Positions 8,769-18,227 of a stretch of 64,000 bases of DNA are shown one piece after another. The stretch's first letter is position 1, and the number at the start of each line of letters is the position of its first letter. Below the pieces are notes generated by a model. The model was given only the letters and a program-made list of their open reading frames with translations. It ran no database searches and was not told the DNA's origin. The stretch comes from an uncultured Blautia sp. (lineage in GTDB: Bacteria; Bacillota; Clostridia; Lachnospirales; Lachnospiraceae): positions 18,469 to 82,468 of the forward strand of contig CAKRRG010000006.1 of assembly GCA_934394545.1 (NCBI GenBank), given 5' to 3'. The translations under genes were made by a program, and so were the position numbers.

Positions 8769-9956
8769 TCAATTTTTCTGTTTTTTTATAAAATCTTCAT
8801 ATAATGGAGACATTGATCTCAGGTATGCTACAATTTCTTTCAGCTTATCTACTACGAAATCAGCGTCCTCAATAGTGGTCTCTTCACTTAATGTCATACG
8901 CAGAGAACCATGTGCGATCTCATGAGGCAGTCCGATTGCCAGAAGTACATGAGAGGGATCCAGGGAGCCTGATGTACAGGCGGAACCACTGGATGCACAA
9001 ATACCATAATTATCAAGCATAAGCAGCATGGATTCTCCCTCGATAAACTGGAAGCTTACATTTACATTATTAGGAAGACGTGTGGTACGGTGACCATTTA
9101 ATTTCACATACGGAATTTCCTTCAGGATTCTGTCAATAAAATGATCTCTAACCTGAATTTCCTTCGCTGTACGCTCCTCCATTGTACGGATAGCGCGTTC
9201 TGTGGCTGCACCATAACCTACGATTCCCGGAACATTCTCAGTCCCTGCACGGCGCTTTCTCTCCTGGGCTCCGCCATGTACAAAGGAACGGATCTTCACA
9301 CCCTTACGAATGTACAGAAAACCGATTCCCTTCGGTCCATTCAGCTTGTGTCCACTGGAGCTGAGCATATCGATTCCTAACTCATCTACATTGATCGGCA
9401 CCTGTCCAAATGCCTGTACTGCGTCTGTGTGGAAAAGGATTCCATGCTCTTTCGCAATTGCACCGATTTCTTTAATTGGCTGGATAGAACCGATCTCATT
9501 GTTGGCAAACATCACGGAAATCAGAATCGTCTCCGGTGTAATGGCCTTCTCAAGCTCATCCAGCTTCACAATACCATTTTCATCCACATCAACATATGTG
9601 ATCTTCGCTCCACGCTCTTTCTCAAGATATTCACAGGTATGAAGGATGGCGTGATGCTCGATCTTAGTTGTGATAATATGGTTTCCCTTGGATTTATACG
9701 CTTCAAAAGTGGCTTTCAGTGCCCAGTTATCAGACTCTGAGCCACCTGCTGTGAAATAAATCTCTTCTTTCTTAGCTCCAAGTGCATCTGCGATCAGGCC
9801 TCTTGCCTTATTGACACCCTCTTTACTCTTAGATGCAAAATCATAAATGCTGGATGGATTTCCATATATTTCGGTAAAATAAGGAAGCATTGCTTCTACA
9901 ACTTCCGGAGCCGTTTTCGTAGTAGCCGCATTGTCCAGATATATCATTTTTCCCAT
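8769..9956 (-). CDS. nifS: Cysteine desulfurase, NifS/IscS family
   Basis: PLP enzyme that takes sulfur from cysteine for Fe-S cluster assembly. About 395 residues. It begins IYLDNAATTKTAPEV, has the PLP lysine in SSSGHKLNGPKG and the sulfur-carrying cysteine in SSGSACTSGS, the arrangement of the long-loop IscS/NifS group. The ATG at 9954-9956 is preceded by AGGAGGAAGAAAA and fits the family start. A second in-frame ATG at 10020-10022, also behind a good ribosome site (AAGGAGATAG), would add 22 residues with no family counterpart. It forms an operon with nifU; a dedicated regulator such as iscR is not next to it. Confidence 0.96.
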   Translation of the reverse strand: MGKMIYLDNAATTKTAPEVVEAMLPYFTEIYGNPSSIYDFASKSKEGVNKARGLIADALGAKKEEIYFTAGGSESDNWALKATFEAYKSKGNHIITTKIEHHAILHTCEYLEKERGAKITYVDVDENGIVKLDELEKAITPETILISVMFANNEIGSIQPIKEIGAIAKEHGILFHTDAVQAFGQVPINVDELGIDMLSSSGHKLNGPKGIGFLYIRKGVKIRSFVHGGAQERKRRAGTENVPGIVGYGAATERAIRTMEERTAKEIQVRDHFIDRILKEIPYVKLNGHRTTRLPNNVNVSFQFIEGESMLLMLDNYGICASSGSACTSGSLDPSHVLLAIGLPHEIAHGSLRMTLSEETTIEDADFVVDKLKEIVAYLRSMSPLYEDFIKKQKN

Positions 9957-10076
9957 TTTTCTTCCTCCTGGTTTATTGGTATCAATTCGATATGAAAGAC
10001 TCCCGGGAAAGGGTTGTTTCATCTATCTCCTTAGGTACTTTTCTATTTCCTAGTATTTCGCTTGGATTTCTAGTAC

Positions 10077-10105
10077 ACTTTACCAGATAATAACAGTTCT
10101 GTCAA
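10077..10105 (-). promoter_or_regulatory. Strong promoter of nifS-nifU
   Basis: On the minus strand: TTGACA (10100-10105), 17 bp, TAAAGT (10077-10082). Just downstream, around the expected start of transcription, TACTAGAAAT and TACTAGGAAAT (10066-10075, 10045-10055) repeat about two helical turns apart and may be an operator. Confidence 0.75.
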
Positions 10106-10159
10106 GGCACATTTACCGCATAAGCTAACTAAAAGGAAAGAAAATATAGGCGGATTCTT

Positions 10160-11512
10160 ATGTCTGACAAACTTTTTATTAAAGGAACCCTGATTCTCAC
10201 CCTCACTGGTCTGATCAGCCGCTTTATGGGCTTCTTCTATAGGATATTCTTATCTCACACCATTGGTGCACCAGGCGTAGGTATTTATCAGCTTACTCTT
10301 CCGGTTCAGGGAATCGTGCTGGCAGCCTGCTGTATGGGCATTCAGGCTGCCATTTCCAGACTATGTGCCTCTTTTACTGCCCTTGGAAAGGAAACGGCTG
10401 CCAGAAACGCCCTTCTTCTTGGAATGCTTTTCTCTGTGGGAAGCTGTGGGATTTTGTCCCTTTTCATATATCTGAAGGCAGATTTCATAGCGGTCTCCTT
10501 GCTTAAAGAGCCTCGCACAGACACTGTGCTTCGCGTTCTTGCCTTTAGTTTTCCCCTGGCGGCACTGCATTCCTGTATAAACAGTTTTTATTATGCAAAA
10601 AAGAAAACCGGGGTTCCGGCTTTTATCCTTCTGCTTGAGCAGATTACCAGAATCGGCAGTACTTATATGATTTGCCTGATTCTGATCTCCCAAAAGAAAG
10701 AAATTACACCTGTAATTGCAGCTGGTGGTGCTCTTTTCAGTGAAGTTGCCGCAGTTGCCGCCTGCCTTCTGGCATTGGGAATTGATTTTTCCAGAGAACA
10801 TTATAAGCCACTTGCCAGATTATTCCAATACAAAAAAACAACTTCAGACCAGAAAGCATTTTCAACGATTACAAAAGAAATTATTCGGATAGCTGTCCCC
10901 CACTCTCTGAACCGGCTGCTGCTCACCGTACTTTCCGGAATTGAAGTGATTCTGATTCCGCAGCAGCTGCTTCTATCCGGAATGAACCATACAGACTCTT
11001 TATCCATATATGGTATTTTTACGGGAATGGCTCTTCCTCTCATTCTTTTTCCCGCAACCATCACCAATTCTGCCTCTGTTATGCTAATGCCCTCTGTAGC
11101 AAGTCTTCAGGCTCTGGGAAATGAAAAAAGGATCCGCTTCATAATCCGCCGCACATGCGAAAGCTGCTTTTTTTTCGGAGCATTCTGTACTTTCTTTTTC
11201 TTTCTTTTTGGAAAAAGTCTGGGGATGTTTCTTTTTCACAATGCAACCGCCGGAGTCTATATAAAGACACTGGCTTTTATCTGCCCGTTTCTATACACAA
11301 ATACCGTTCTGGAAAGTATCCTGAACGGTATTGGACGGCCGGATGCCTGTCTGCTTCACAATATTGCAGGAGTGTGTATCCGTATCGGGTTTGTACTTCT
11401 TTCCATTCCCATACTTGGGATCCGAGGATATTTCTATGGAATGCTGATTTCCCAACTGCTTCTTACTCTGCTTCATTTCATTTCCCTAAACAAACTGGAA
11501 TTATCGGAATGA
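10160..11512 (+). CDS. spoVB: SpoVB-like lipid flippase of the MATE/MOP superfamily
   Basis: Polytopic membrane protein of 450 residues in the polysaccharide-biosynthesis/SpoVB family, which flips lipid-linked intermediates; SpoVB is needed for spore cortex peptidoglycan. It begins with the family-like stretch IKGTLILTLTGLISRFMGFFYRI, reads through about 12-14 hydrophobic segments, and keeps the GAPGVGIYQL and IPHSLNRLL-type loop motifs with minor changes (VPHSLNRLL). It is divergent from nifS with a 200-nt region between them. Lipid II transporters of the MurJ group are related, but the N-terminal pattern and sporulation-rich neighbourhood favour SpoVB. The precise paralogue group is inferred. 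Confidence 0.82.
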   Translation: MSDKLFIKGTLILTLTGLISRFMGFFYRIFLSHTIGAPGVGIYQLTLPVQGIVLAACCMGIQAAISRLCASFTALGKETAARNALLLGMLFSVGSCGILSLFIYLKADFIAVSLLKEPRTDTVLRVLAFSFPLAALHSCINSFYYAKKKTGVPAFILLLEQITRIGSTYMICLILISQKKEITPVIAAGGALFSEVAAVAACLLALGIDFSREHYKPLARLFQYKKTTSDQKAFSTITKEIIRIAVPHSLNRLLLTVLSGIEVILIPQQLLLSGMNHTDSLSIYGIFTGMALPLILFPATITNSASVMLMPSVASLQALGNEKRIRFIIRRTCESCFFFGAFCTFFFFLFGKSLGMFLFHNATAGVYIKTLAFICPFLYTNTVLESILNGIGRPDACLLHNIAGVCIRIGFVLLSIPILGIRGYFYGMLISQLLLTLLHFISLNKLELSE

Positions 11513-11531
11513 TTTTCACGAAATTTACCTA

Positions 11532-11560
11532 TCGACATTTTTTCTATCATAGACTATAAT
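11532..11560 (+). promoter_or_regulatory. Promoter for the DAHP synthase gene
   Basis: TCGACA (11532-11537), 17-bp spacer, TATAAT (11555-11560), 44 nt before the start codon. No aromatic-amino-acid leader peptide or T-box was recognised in this short region. Confidence 0.65.
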
Positions 11561-11603
11561 GTTGAGTTGAAAGCAAATTTTGCCGAAAAAAGGAGAAAAT
11601 ACC

Positions 11604-12635
11604 ATGGGATTTGAATTCATCAAAAAGCTTCCGACACCCGACGAAATCCGCAACCAATATCCCATTGATGCAAAGATCAAGGCGCTGAAAGAGAAACGTG
11701 ATCAGGAAATCCGTGACGTATTCACTGGAAAATCCGATAAATTTCTTGCAATCATTGGTCCCTGTTCTGCAGATAATGAAGATGCCGTATGCGATTATCT
11801 GCTGAGACTTCGTAAAGTCCAGGACAAGATCGCGGATAAAGTTTTAATCATCCCCCGAGTTTATACCAACAAGCCACGTACTACAGGTGAAGGTTATAAA
11901 GGAATGGTCCATCAGCCTGACCCGGAGAAAAAGCCGAATATGCTGGCTGGTCTTGTGGCCATTCGGAAAATGCATATCCGCGCCATTGAAGAGAGTGAAT
12001 TTACCTGCGCGGATGAAATGCTTTATCCGGAGAACTGGCGTTATCTTTCCGATCTTCTTTCCTATGTTGCAGTAGGTGCCCGTTCTGTTGAAGATCAGCA
12101 GCATCGTCTTACTGTCAGCGGTATGGATGTTCCAGCCGGAATGAAGAACCCTACAAGCGGGGATTTTGGCGTTATGCTGAATTCTGTTGTTGCAGCTCAG
12201 GGAAGCCATACCTTCATTTACAGAGGATGGGAAGTTGAAACTACCGGAAATGAGTTGACACATACGATTCTTCGTGGTGCTGTAAATAAACATGGAGAGG
12301 CAATTCCAAACTACCATTACGAGGATCTTCGTCTCCTTTTCGAAAAATATTCAGCAAAGAACCTGAAGAACATGGCCACTATTGTAGACACCAACCATTC
12401 AAACTCCAACAAACAGTACGAGCAGCAGGTTCGTATTGCCAAAGAAGTTCTTCACAGCCGTCAGGTTGACTCAGATGTCCGCGGTCTGGTAAAGGGTCTT
12501 ATGATTGAAAGCTACATTGAGCCAGGCAATCAGAAGATCGGACCAAATCATGTATATGGAAAATCAATTACAGATGCTTGTCTTGGATGGGATGAGTCTG
12601 AGAAACTACTGTATACAATTGCAGAGATGTGCTAA
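11604..12635 (+). CDS. aroF: 3-deoxy-7-phosphoheptulonate (DAHP) synthase, class I
   Basis: Condenses phosphoenolpyruvate and erythrose 4-phosphate, the first step of aromatic amino acid synthesis. The 343-residue protein matches the AroF/G/H type: IIGPCSADNEDA, RVYTNKPRTTGEGYKG, the GARSVEDQQHR loop, GMKNPTSG, and IVDTNHSNSNK carrying the metal-site His. The start at 11604 follows AAAAGGAGAAAATACC; an in-frame ATG eight codons earlier lacks a ribosome site. It is monocistronic between spoVB and a bidirectional terminator, with its own promoter. Which aromatic amino acid inhibits it cannot be read from the sequence by eye, so the F/G/H letter is provisional. Confidence 0.94.
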   Translation: MGFEFIKKLPTPDEIRNQYPIDAKIKALKEKRDQEIRDVFTGKSDKFLAIIGPCSADNEDAVCDYLLRLRKVQDKIADKVLIIPRVYTNKPRTTGEGYKGMVHQPDPEKKPNMLAGLVAIRKMHIRAIEESEFTCADEMLYPENWRYLSDLLSYVAVGARSVEDQQHRLTVSGMDVPAGMKNPTSGDFGVMLNSVVAAQGSHTFIYRGWEVETTGNELTHTILRGAVNKHGEAIPNYHYEDLRLLFEKYSAKNLKNMATIVDTNHSNSNKQYEQQVRIAKEVLHSRQVDSDVRGLVKGLMIESYIEPGNQKIGPNHVYGKSITDACLGWDESEKLLYTIAEMC

Positions 12636-12710
12636 AGTGTGTTTGAAAGGGGCTTTCTGCAAAATATACAGGCTCTAAACATTCTTAATAAGACTATAAA
12701 TCAATCAAAA

Positions 12711-12745
12711 AAGCTCCCGGGTTCCAATTGGAACTCAGGAGTTTC
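12711..12745. terminator. Bidirectional terminator between aroF and xerD
   Basis: Imperfect hairpin with arms CTCCCGGGTTCC and GGAACTCAGGAG around AATT. An A-run lies on the left (AAAAAAG) and a T-run on the right (TTTCTTA), so it can stop both convergent transcripts. Confidence 0.7.
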
Positions 12746-13627
12746 TTAATGTCTTGGATGTGCTTTCATATATACGTCCCGCATCCGGTTAATATTCATG
12801 CTTAAGTATACCTGTGTAGTAGAAATATCGGAATGTCCCAGCATTTCCTGAACGCTTCGGATATCTGCTCCATTCTGCAGCATATGCACTGCAAAGGAAT
12901 GTCTTAGAGTATGTGGGGTAATATCCATATGGATTCCCGCTTCCTGAGCATAACCTTTCAGCATTTTCCAGAATCCCTGACGGCTCATAGCCTTGCCAGA
13001 ACAATTGGTAAACAACGCATGCTCCGAATCGTCTTTTACAAATGCCTTACGCCCCTCTTCAAGATAAAGGTTTAATGCTTCTTTGCTTACATTTCCAATT
13101 GGAATGATCCGCTCTTTATTCTCCTGACAGACTACATAGCCAAGCTGCAGGTTTACATCTGTGGTCTCCAGATGGATCAGTTCGCTGACACGCATACCTG
13201 TAGCATACAAAAGTTCTAACATAGCTTTATCCCGAATTCCCTTAGGAGTGGTCAGATCTGGCTGTTTCAAAAGATCATCCACTTCCTGAATACTGAGAAT
13301 TTCAGGAAGTTTCTTCTCTACCTTTGGAGATTTCAGGTTATCCGCAGGATTCTCTTCAATCTTGCGTAATGCAAACATATGCTGAAAAAAGGCTCTCATA
13401 GAAGCAACACTCCTTGAAATAGTAGATGACGCGAAGCTCTCTTTCCCCATATAATCCATATACCCCATGAGATCAAATTCACGGACATCTTCCGCTTTCG
13501 TAATCCCCTTCATTTCCAGGTATGCAGCCATCTTGTTCAGATCACGCTGATAGGAAACTTCTGTATTCTGGGATGTTTTCTTCGTATTATGTAAGTATTC
13601 AATAAACTCGCGTATTTCCTGTTCCAT
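12746..13627 (-). CDS. xerD: Site-specific tyrosine recombinase XerD
   Basis: Partner of XerC in resolving chromosome dimers at dif. The 293-residue length and compact two-domain layout are typical for Xer proteins. The N-terminal SAM-like domain includes VSYQRDLNKM. The catalytic domain has Arg in LYATGMRVSEL, HTLRHSFAVHML and LGHSDISTTQVYLSM with the nucleophile Tyr. It is a stand-alone housekeeping gene with its own promoter and has no repeats around it, unlike the island integrase at the window start. Assignment as XerD rather than XerC is by overall resemblance. Confidence 0.9.
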   Translation of the reverse strand: MEQEIREFIEYLHNTKKTSQNTEVSYQRDLNKMAAYLEMKGITKAEDVREFDLMGYMDYMGKESFASSTISRSVASMRAFFQHMFALRKIEENPADNLKSPKVEKKLPEILSIQEVDDLLKQPDLTTPKGIRDKAMLELLYATGMRVSELIHLETTDVNLQLGYVVCQENKERIIPIGNVSKEALNLYLEEGRKAFVKDDSEHALFTNCSGKAMSRQGFWKMLKGYAQEAGIHMDITPHTLRHSFAVHMLQNGADIRSVQEMLGHSDISTTQVYLSMNINRMRDVYMKAHPRH

Positions 13628-13754
13628 ATAGTTTACTTCCTGTCTCTTCTGTTGTAAATTTCAATGATGTCGAGGGCAAAATTCCCGACTCTAATACCTA
13701 CGGATTGTTTCGTGCGTTGCACTCCCACAATAACTGATTTTAAAATGTATTTGT

Positions 13755-13783
13755 ATTATACTTTGTAATTGACATAAAATCAA
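13755..13783 (-). promoter_or_regulatory. Promoter for xerD
   Basis: On the minus strand: TTGATT (13778-13783), 17 bp, TATAAT (13755-13760), about 130 nt upstream of the xerD start. The rest of this 269-nt gap shows no convincing gene. Confidence 0.65.
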
Positions 13784-13896
13784 ACCTTTTTTTCGCCTTG
13801 AACTCATATAAAAATGGGCTTTTTTTGCTCTTTTACAAAATAAAGCAGATTTTATGGTAACCAGCACTATATCTTGTAATTTTACTAAAATATCGT

Positions 13897-14496
13897 TCAA
13901 AAAAAATTTGCAAAATCCAGTATTTTACTCAAAATCCAAGGGTTTACATACCATTCCACCAGGATTCCTACACCAAAACACGCAATATACAGAAATGATT
14001 TCAAAAAATAATCACTTATTTTTTTTGGAAAAATACCATGATTGCGCCAGATTCCCACAGATTCCTTGTAAACCATCTGATAAACAGCATTCCACAAAGG
14101 AAGGTAGATTAAATAATGCGGAAAAAGAAGACCGGCAGCTACTAATCCTCCGGTTAGTCCAAACTGCAAAATGGACATGGAAAATACCATTCCAAGCCCC
14201 ATGCCGGTAAAAATCATTGCCACAACTGCTATCGGAACTCCAAATACCGTAAAGCCACATAACAGTGACAAAATGAAAAAACTTCCCCGCATCTGCAAGA
14301 GCTGCAACAAATATTCAATTTCTCCTATCTCTGTTTTTCCATACGCAGCCAAAAGATAAATTGCAGAAAATGCTTGCTGTTTCCAGGAAAATCTGTAAAC
14401 AAAATTGGGAATCAACATACCTGCAAGAAATCCAGCCAACAGTAATGTGAGTCCCGGAAATGAACTTTTTATTTTCGTACTGAGTACATTTTCCAT
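13897..14496 (-). CDS. spoIIM: Stage II sporulation protein M
   Basis: Membrane protein that, in Bacillus, joins SpoIID and SpoIIP in the engulfment machine dissolving septal peptidoglycan. About 199 residues with some five hydrophobic segments. The SpoIIM-family signature is seen in the middle: FGVPIAVV, FTGMGLGMVFSM, GLTGGLVAAGLLFPHYLIYLP, in that order. The ATG at 14494-14496 is preceded by CAGGGTGAATAT; a GTG/ATG six codons upstream is less well placed. No other spoII genes adjoin it. Distant SpoIIM-like proteins exist outside sporulation, but the gene context makes the sporulation role likely. Confidence 0.88.
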   Translation of the reverse strand: MENVLSTKIKSSFPGLTLLLAGFLAGMLIPNFVYRFSWKQQAFSAIYLLAAYGKTEIGEIEYLLQLLQMRGSFFILSLLCGFTVFGVPIAVVAMIFTGMGLGMVFSMSILQFGLTGGLVAAGLLFPHYLIYLPLWNAVYQMVYKESVGIWRNHGIFPKKISDYFLKSFLYIACFGVGILVEWYVNPWILSKILDFANFF

Positions 14497-14592
14497 ATAT
14501 TCACCCTGTACCATTGTACGCCAATATACCCGGGATTATGATTTTGGTTTCCGGAATAGGAGCATTGCCGAGTCATTTCCTAATTACAAAAG

Positions 14593-14635
14593 CCGCCCAC
14601 ATATCTTTCATATTAAGTGAAAAATATGTGGGCGG
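14593..14635 (-). terminator. Terminator of rny
   Basis: Perfect 12-bp stem CCGCCCACATAT (14593-14604) / ATATGTGGGCGG (14624-14635). On the minus strand it is followed by CTTTTG, 30 nt past the rny stop. Confidence 0.8.
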
Positions 14636-14666
14636 TTTCTTAATTTCTAATGTAAATTAACTCCGA

Positions 14667-16223
14667 TTATTTGGCATAATCAATGGCTCTGCTCTCGCGG
14701 ATCACATTTACCTTAATCTGACCCGGATATTCAAGCTCAGACTCAATCTGCTTCGCAATATCTCTTGCAAGAAGTACCATTTCAGAATCGTTTACATGCT
14801 CAGGGACTACCATAACACGAATCTCTCTACCAGCCTGAATAGCAAAGGATTTCTCAACACCCTTGAACTGGTTGGTAATATCCTCAAGCTGCTTCAGCCT
14901 GTTGGTATAAGTCTCCAGTGTCTCTCTTCTGGCACCTGGACGTGCTGCGGAAATCGCGTCTGCTGCCTGTACGATACAAGCAATAAGACTCTCTGGTTCC
15001 ACATCACCATGATGTGATGCTACCGCATTAATAACAAGCGGTGATTCCTTAAATTTCTTACAAAGATTAACACCAATCTCAATATGAGATCCTTCCACCT
15101 CATGGTCAATAGATTTACCAATGTCATGAAGAAGACCGGCGCGCTTCGCCATGCGCACATCTACTCCAATTTCACCGGCAAGCAGACCGGAAAGCTGTGC
15201 AACCTCAATAGAATGCTTCAATGCGTTCTGTCCATAGCTAGAACGGAATTTCATACGTCCAAGAAGCTTCAGAAGCTCTGGATGAATACCATGAACTCCC
15301 ACATCCATAGCTGCATTCTCACCATCTTCACGGATCTGAGTCTCAACTTCTTTCTGTGCCTTCTCAACCATTTCTTCGATTCTGGCCGGATGGATACGTC
15401 CATCTACAATCAGTTTCTCAAGCGCTACTCTTGCCACTTCACGTCTGATAGGATCAAAAGATGAGAGAACCACAGCCTCAGGAGTATCATCAATAATAAG
15501 GTCTACACCTGTCAGGGTCTCCATGGTACGGATATTACGTCCCTCACGTCCGATAATACGTCCCTTCATCTCATCGCTTGGAAGCTGTACTACGGAAATA
15601 GTAGTCTCGGCTACATGATCTACTGCACATTTCTGAATGGCATTTACTACGTATTCCTTGGCTTTCTTTCCAGCTTCTTCCTTCGCCTGGCTCTCAAGTT
15701 CCTTGTAAAGTCTGGCAACATCAACCTTTACATCATCTTCTACAGATCTGAGCAATTCTTCTTTTGCCTGTTCGGAGGTCAGACCGGAAACGCGTTCCAG
15801 TTCCTGTACTCCTTTCAGCTCGAGTTCGTCTACTCTCTTTTCTTTCTTCTGCAATTCAGCAAATCTCGCTGTGCACTCTGCCTCGCGCTTCTCGACTGCT
15901 TCTGCTTTCTTATCAACAGTTTCTTCCTTTGATAAGACACGCTTCTCATATTTCTGCAGTTCGTTTCTACGTTCCTTGGTTTCTTTCTCCAGTTCATTCT
16001 TTGTACGGAGAGATTCTTCCTTTACTTCCAATAAAGTTTCACGTTTCTTTGTTTCGGCCGCTTTTAAGGCTTCATCAATGATGCCTCTGGCCTTTTCTTC
16101 AGCTGACCCAATCGTTTCTGCGTCTTTCTTAACCTTATTATCCACAGAAACTTTACTAGTAATAGGAACTGCAATCAGTAGAGTGGCTACTACAGCGACA
16201 ACTGCAACAATAATTGTTGTCAC
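14667..16223 (-). CDS. rny: Ribonuclease Y
   Basis: Membrane-anchored endoribonuclease that starts bulk mRNA decay in Firmicutes. The 518-residue protein has the standard order: an N-terminal membrane helix ([16 protein letters not shown]), a long charged coiled coil to about residue 200, a KH RNA-binding domain ([17 protein letters not shown]) and an HD phosphohydrolase domain with [12 protein letters not shown]. The start is GTG (16221-16223) behind GGAGGTGCTCCT; GTG starts are common for this gene. A consensus promoter lies at 16274-16302. It precedes nothing in its own direction before a strong terminator, so it is monocistronic. Confidence 0.97.
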   Translation of the reverse strand: MTTIIVAVVAVVATLLIAVPITSKVSVDNKVKKDAETIGSAEEKARGIIDEALKAAETKKRETLLEVKEESLRTKNELEKETKERRNELQKYEKRVLSKEETVDKKAEAVEKREAECTARFAELQKKEKRVDELELKGVQELERVSGLTSEQAKEELLRSVEDDVKVDVARLYKELESQAKEEAGKKAKEYVVNAIQKCAVDHVAETTISVVQLPSDEMKGRIIGREGRNIRTMETLTGVDLIIDDTPEAVVLSSFDPIRREVARVALEKLIVDGRIHPARIEEMVEKAQKEVETQIREDGENAAMDVGVHGIHPELLKLLGRMKFRSSYGQNALKHSIEVAQLSGLLAGEIGVDVRMAKRAGLLHDIGKSIDHEVEGSHIEIGVNLCKKFKESPLVINAVASHHGDVEPESLIACIVQAADAISAARPGARRETLETYTNRLKQLEDITNQFKGVEKSFAIQAGREIRVMVVPEHVNDSEMVLLARDIAKQIESELEYPGQIKVNVIRESRAIDYAK

Positions 16224-16273
16224 AGGAGCACCTCCTCAATATTTAATTTTCATTGTGCAATCACAACAATACA

Positions 16274-16302
16274 AGTTTATCTTTTTTTTAGAATTATGTC
16301 AA
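16274..16302 (-). promoter_or_regulatory. Promoter for rny
   Basis: On the minus strand: TTGACA (16297-16302), 17-bp A-rich spacer, TAAACT (16274-16279), about 45 nt before the GTG start. Confidence 0.75.
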
Positions 16303-16336
16303 GTTTTTCTACTCAAAAAGAAAAGAAAAAGAAAAT

Positions 16337-16843
16337 TTAAATTTCATCAGATCTTGAATCATTTCTCTCACAAGTTATGTCCATCTCTTCCAGCACATGA
16401 GAAATATCACCGTAAGAAAAACCTCTTCGCAGGAGAAATCCCTGTAGTCTGCGCATTTCCTTCTCATCCAGAGCAGTACCTGGCTGATATTTCTTCTCTA
16501 CTGTGGTACGGAGAACGGCCAGTTCATCTGGTTCTTCCACTTCTGCGGCCTCCTCCCAGGCAGCCAGGGCGGTCTGGCGGTCAATTCCCTTCCCAAACAG
16601 TTCCTGCAGAATCTTCTGACGGCTCTTAGTTCCCATTCGGAAAGAAATATAATTCATGGCATATCGCTGATCATTCAGATAACCGTAGGATCGCACATAA
16701 TTCATGGCATCCTCTGCTGCCTCAGCTGAAAAACCTGCCTGACGCAGCCGGTCAGACAGGCCTTTCTCTGTGCGGTCCATATGTTCCAGAAGAAGCAATG
16801 CCTTTCTCCTGGCACTCTTTCGCTCTTCAGGTGTAACCGTCAT
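16337..16843 (-). CDS. recX: Regulatory protein RecX
   Basis: Modulator that binds RecA filaments and usually limits RecA activity. 168 residues, mostly three-helix repeats typical of RecX: ALLLLEHMDRTEKGLSDRL, YVRSYGYLNDQRYA and the C-terminal LQGFLLRRGFSYGDISHVL. It starts three nucleotides after the recA stop codon on the same strand, so the two are co-transcribed and should share the SOS control seen upstream of recA. A low-conservation family, but adjacency to recA makes the call firm. Confidence 0.93.
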   Translation of the reverse strand: MTVTPEERKSARRKALLLLEHMDRTEKGLSDRLRQAGFSAEAAEDAMNYVRSYGYLNDQRYAMNYISFRMGTKSRQKILQELFGKGIDRQTALAAWEEAAEVEEPDELAVLRTTVEKKYQPGTALDEKEMRRLQGFLLRRGFSYGDISHVLEEMDITCERNDSRSDEI

Positions 16844-16846
16844 ATT

Positions 16847-17917
16847 TTATTCCTCTTCTGCAGTAGTTTCGGCTTCCTGAACTGTATCTGCCTTCTTTAC
16901 CTCCTGCTGTTCTTCCTCACCTGGAAGCAGGTTGTAATGAATACGTACCTTGCGCTCAATTTCATCACAGATATCCGGATGCTCCTTCAGAAACAGCTTG
17001 GCATTCTCTCGTCCCTGTCCGATCTTATTCCCTTCATACGCATACCAGGCACCGCTCTTATTCACAATGGAATTCTCTGCTGCCAGATCAAGGATATCCC
17101 CTTCCTTAGAAATACCGGTACCAAACATAATATCAAACTCTGCCTGCTTAAATGGCGGAGCCACTTTATTCTTAACCACCTTAATTCTGGTGTGGTTACC
17201 AACCATCTCACCGCCCTGCTTCAATGTCTCTACACGACGCACATCAAGACGTACAGAAGAATAAAACTTAAGGGCACGTCCACCGGTAGTTGTCTCCGGA
17301 TTCCCAAACATAACACCAACCTTCTCACGAAGCTGATTGATAAAGATCACAACACAGTTAGACTTACTGATAATAGCAGTCAGCTTACGAAGCGCCTGAG
17401 ACATCAAACGTGCCTGCAGTCCCACATGGCTGTCTCCCATATCACCGTCAATCTCAGCCTTGGGAACCAGAGCTGCCACAGAATCCACAATGATAATATC
17501 AACTGCACCGGAACGTACCATGGTCTCAGCAATCTCAAGAGCCTGTTCCCCATTATCCGGCTGGGAAATATACAGGTTATCAATATCTACTCCGATATTC
17601 TTCGCATATACCGGATCCAGTGCATGCTCTGCATCGATAAAGCCTGCGATTCCGCCTCTCTTCTGCACCTCTGCTACCATATGTAAAGCAACTGTAGTCT
17701 TACCACTGGACTCAGGTCCATAGATCTCAACAATACGTCCCTTCGGTACACCGCCTACTCCAAGTGCGATATCAAGGCTTAAGGAACCGGTAGGAACTGT
17801 CTCCACCTGCATATTCGCACTTGATTCACCCAGCTTCATTACTGATCCCTTACCATACTGCTTCTCAATCTGTCCAAGAGCCGCCTCAAGGGCTTTCTTT
17901 TTCTCTTCATTTATCAT
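16847..17917 (-). CDS. recA: Recombinase RecA
   Basis: Forms ATP-dependent filaments on single-stranded DNA, catalyses strand exchange and triggers LexA self-cleavage. 356 residues, normal length. Landmarks: Walker [12 protein letters not shown], the long central fold with [15 protein letters not shown], loop L1 and the L2 segment [15 protein letters not shown], and an acidic C-terminal tail. The ATG at 17915-17917 follows AAGGAGATTTGAAATA. The frame stays open upstream into an Arg-Ala repeat created by a hexanucleotide repeat in the leader; that extension has no ribosome site and is not part of RecA. It is controlled by a consensus promoter and LexA box (18043-18101) and is followed by recX. 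Confidence 0.98.
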   Translation of the reverse strand: MINEEKKKALEAALGQIEKQYGKGSVMKLGESSANMQVETVPTGSLSLDIALGVGGVPKGRIVEIYGPESSGKTTVALHMVAEVQKRGGIAGFIDAEHALDPVYAKNIGVDIDNLYISQPDNGEQALEIAETMVRSGAVDIIIVDSVAALVPKAEIDGDMGDSHVGLQARLMSQALRKLTAIISKSNCVVIFINQLREKVGVMFGNPETTTGGRALKFYSSVRLDVRRVETLKQGGEMVGNHTRIKVVKNKVAPPFKQAEFDIMFGTGISKEGDILDLAAENSIVNKSGAWYAYEGNKIGQGRENAKLFLKEHPDICDEIERKVRIHYNLLPGEEEQQEVKKADTVQEAETTAEEE

Positions 17918-17990
17918 TATTTCAAATCTCCTTATTCTTAATAATCTGTATAATTTATAAACTATAGCATTCCTGTAACTAGTACAGTAT

Positions 17991-18038
17991 CGTTCTCGTT
18001 CTCTTGCTCTTGCTCTTGCTCTCGCTCTTGCTCTCGCC
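17991..18038 (-). repeat. Hexanucleotide repeat in the recA leader
   Basis: About eight 6-bp units, on the minus strand GCGAGA, GCAAGA, GCGAGA, three GCAAGA, then two GAACGA. It lies between the LexA box and the recA start, inside the expected 5' untranslated region, which is otherwise about 125 nt long. Confidence 0.9.
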
Positions 18039-18042
18039 AACG

Positions 18043-18056
18043 CGAACTTATGTTCG
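18043..18056. promoter_or_regulatory. LexA (SOS) box of recA
   Basis: CGAACTTATGTTCG matches the Gram-positive SOS box (CGAAC-N4-GTTCG) with a perfect CGAAC/GTTCG palindrome. It lies 16 nt downstream of the -10 element, where bound LexA would block early transcription. Confidence 0.9.
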
Positions 18057-18072
18057 TTTCTTTCTGTAGTAC

Positions 18073-18101
18073 ATAGTAGCTTAAATTTTCTTCCTTGTCA
18101 A
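18073..18101 (-). promoter_or_regulatory. recA promoter
   Basis: On the minus strand: TTGACA (18096-18101), 17 bp, TACTAT (18073-18078). This is the best-matching promoter pairing in the 449-nt gene-free stretch 17918-18366. Confidence 0.85.
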
Positions 18102-18227
18102 GTCCCTACTCGTTATAAAAAAATGATTATTTTCATAGGTGAAAGTTCCCGGAATACGGGCATGAAGTGTATTGCCTGCGGCTCTGCTGCCGCTATCCTG
18201 TCAGTAACTTTACTATATAGCAAAACA

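Noticed and set aside
11513..11603. Search for a T-box or aromatic attenuator before the DAHP synthase gene
   Set aside because: Only a simple promoter and a short leader are present, with no leader peptide, T-box sequence or competing stems.
13691..13900. 69-codon minus-strand frame between spoIIM and xerD
   Set aside because: It starts at a TTG in the spoIIM stop region without a ribosome site and contains the xerD promoter.
17918..18040. Possible N-terminal extension of RecA with Arg-Ala repeats
   Set aside because: It only reads the hexanucleotide repeat in frame; the start would be a TTG without a ribosome site, while the ATG at 17917 has a strong one and matches other RecA proteins.
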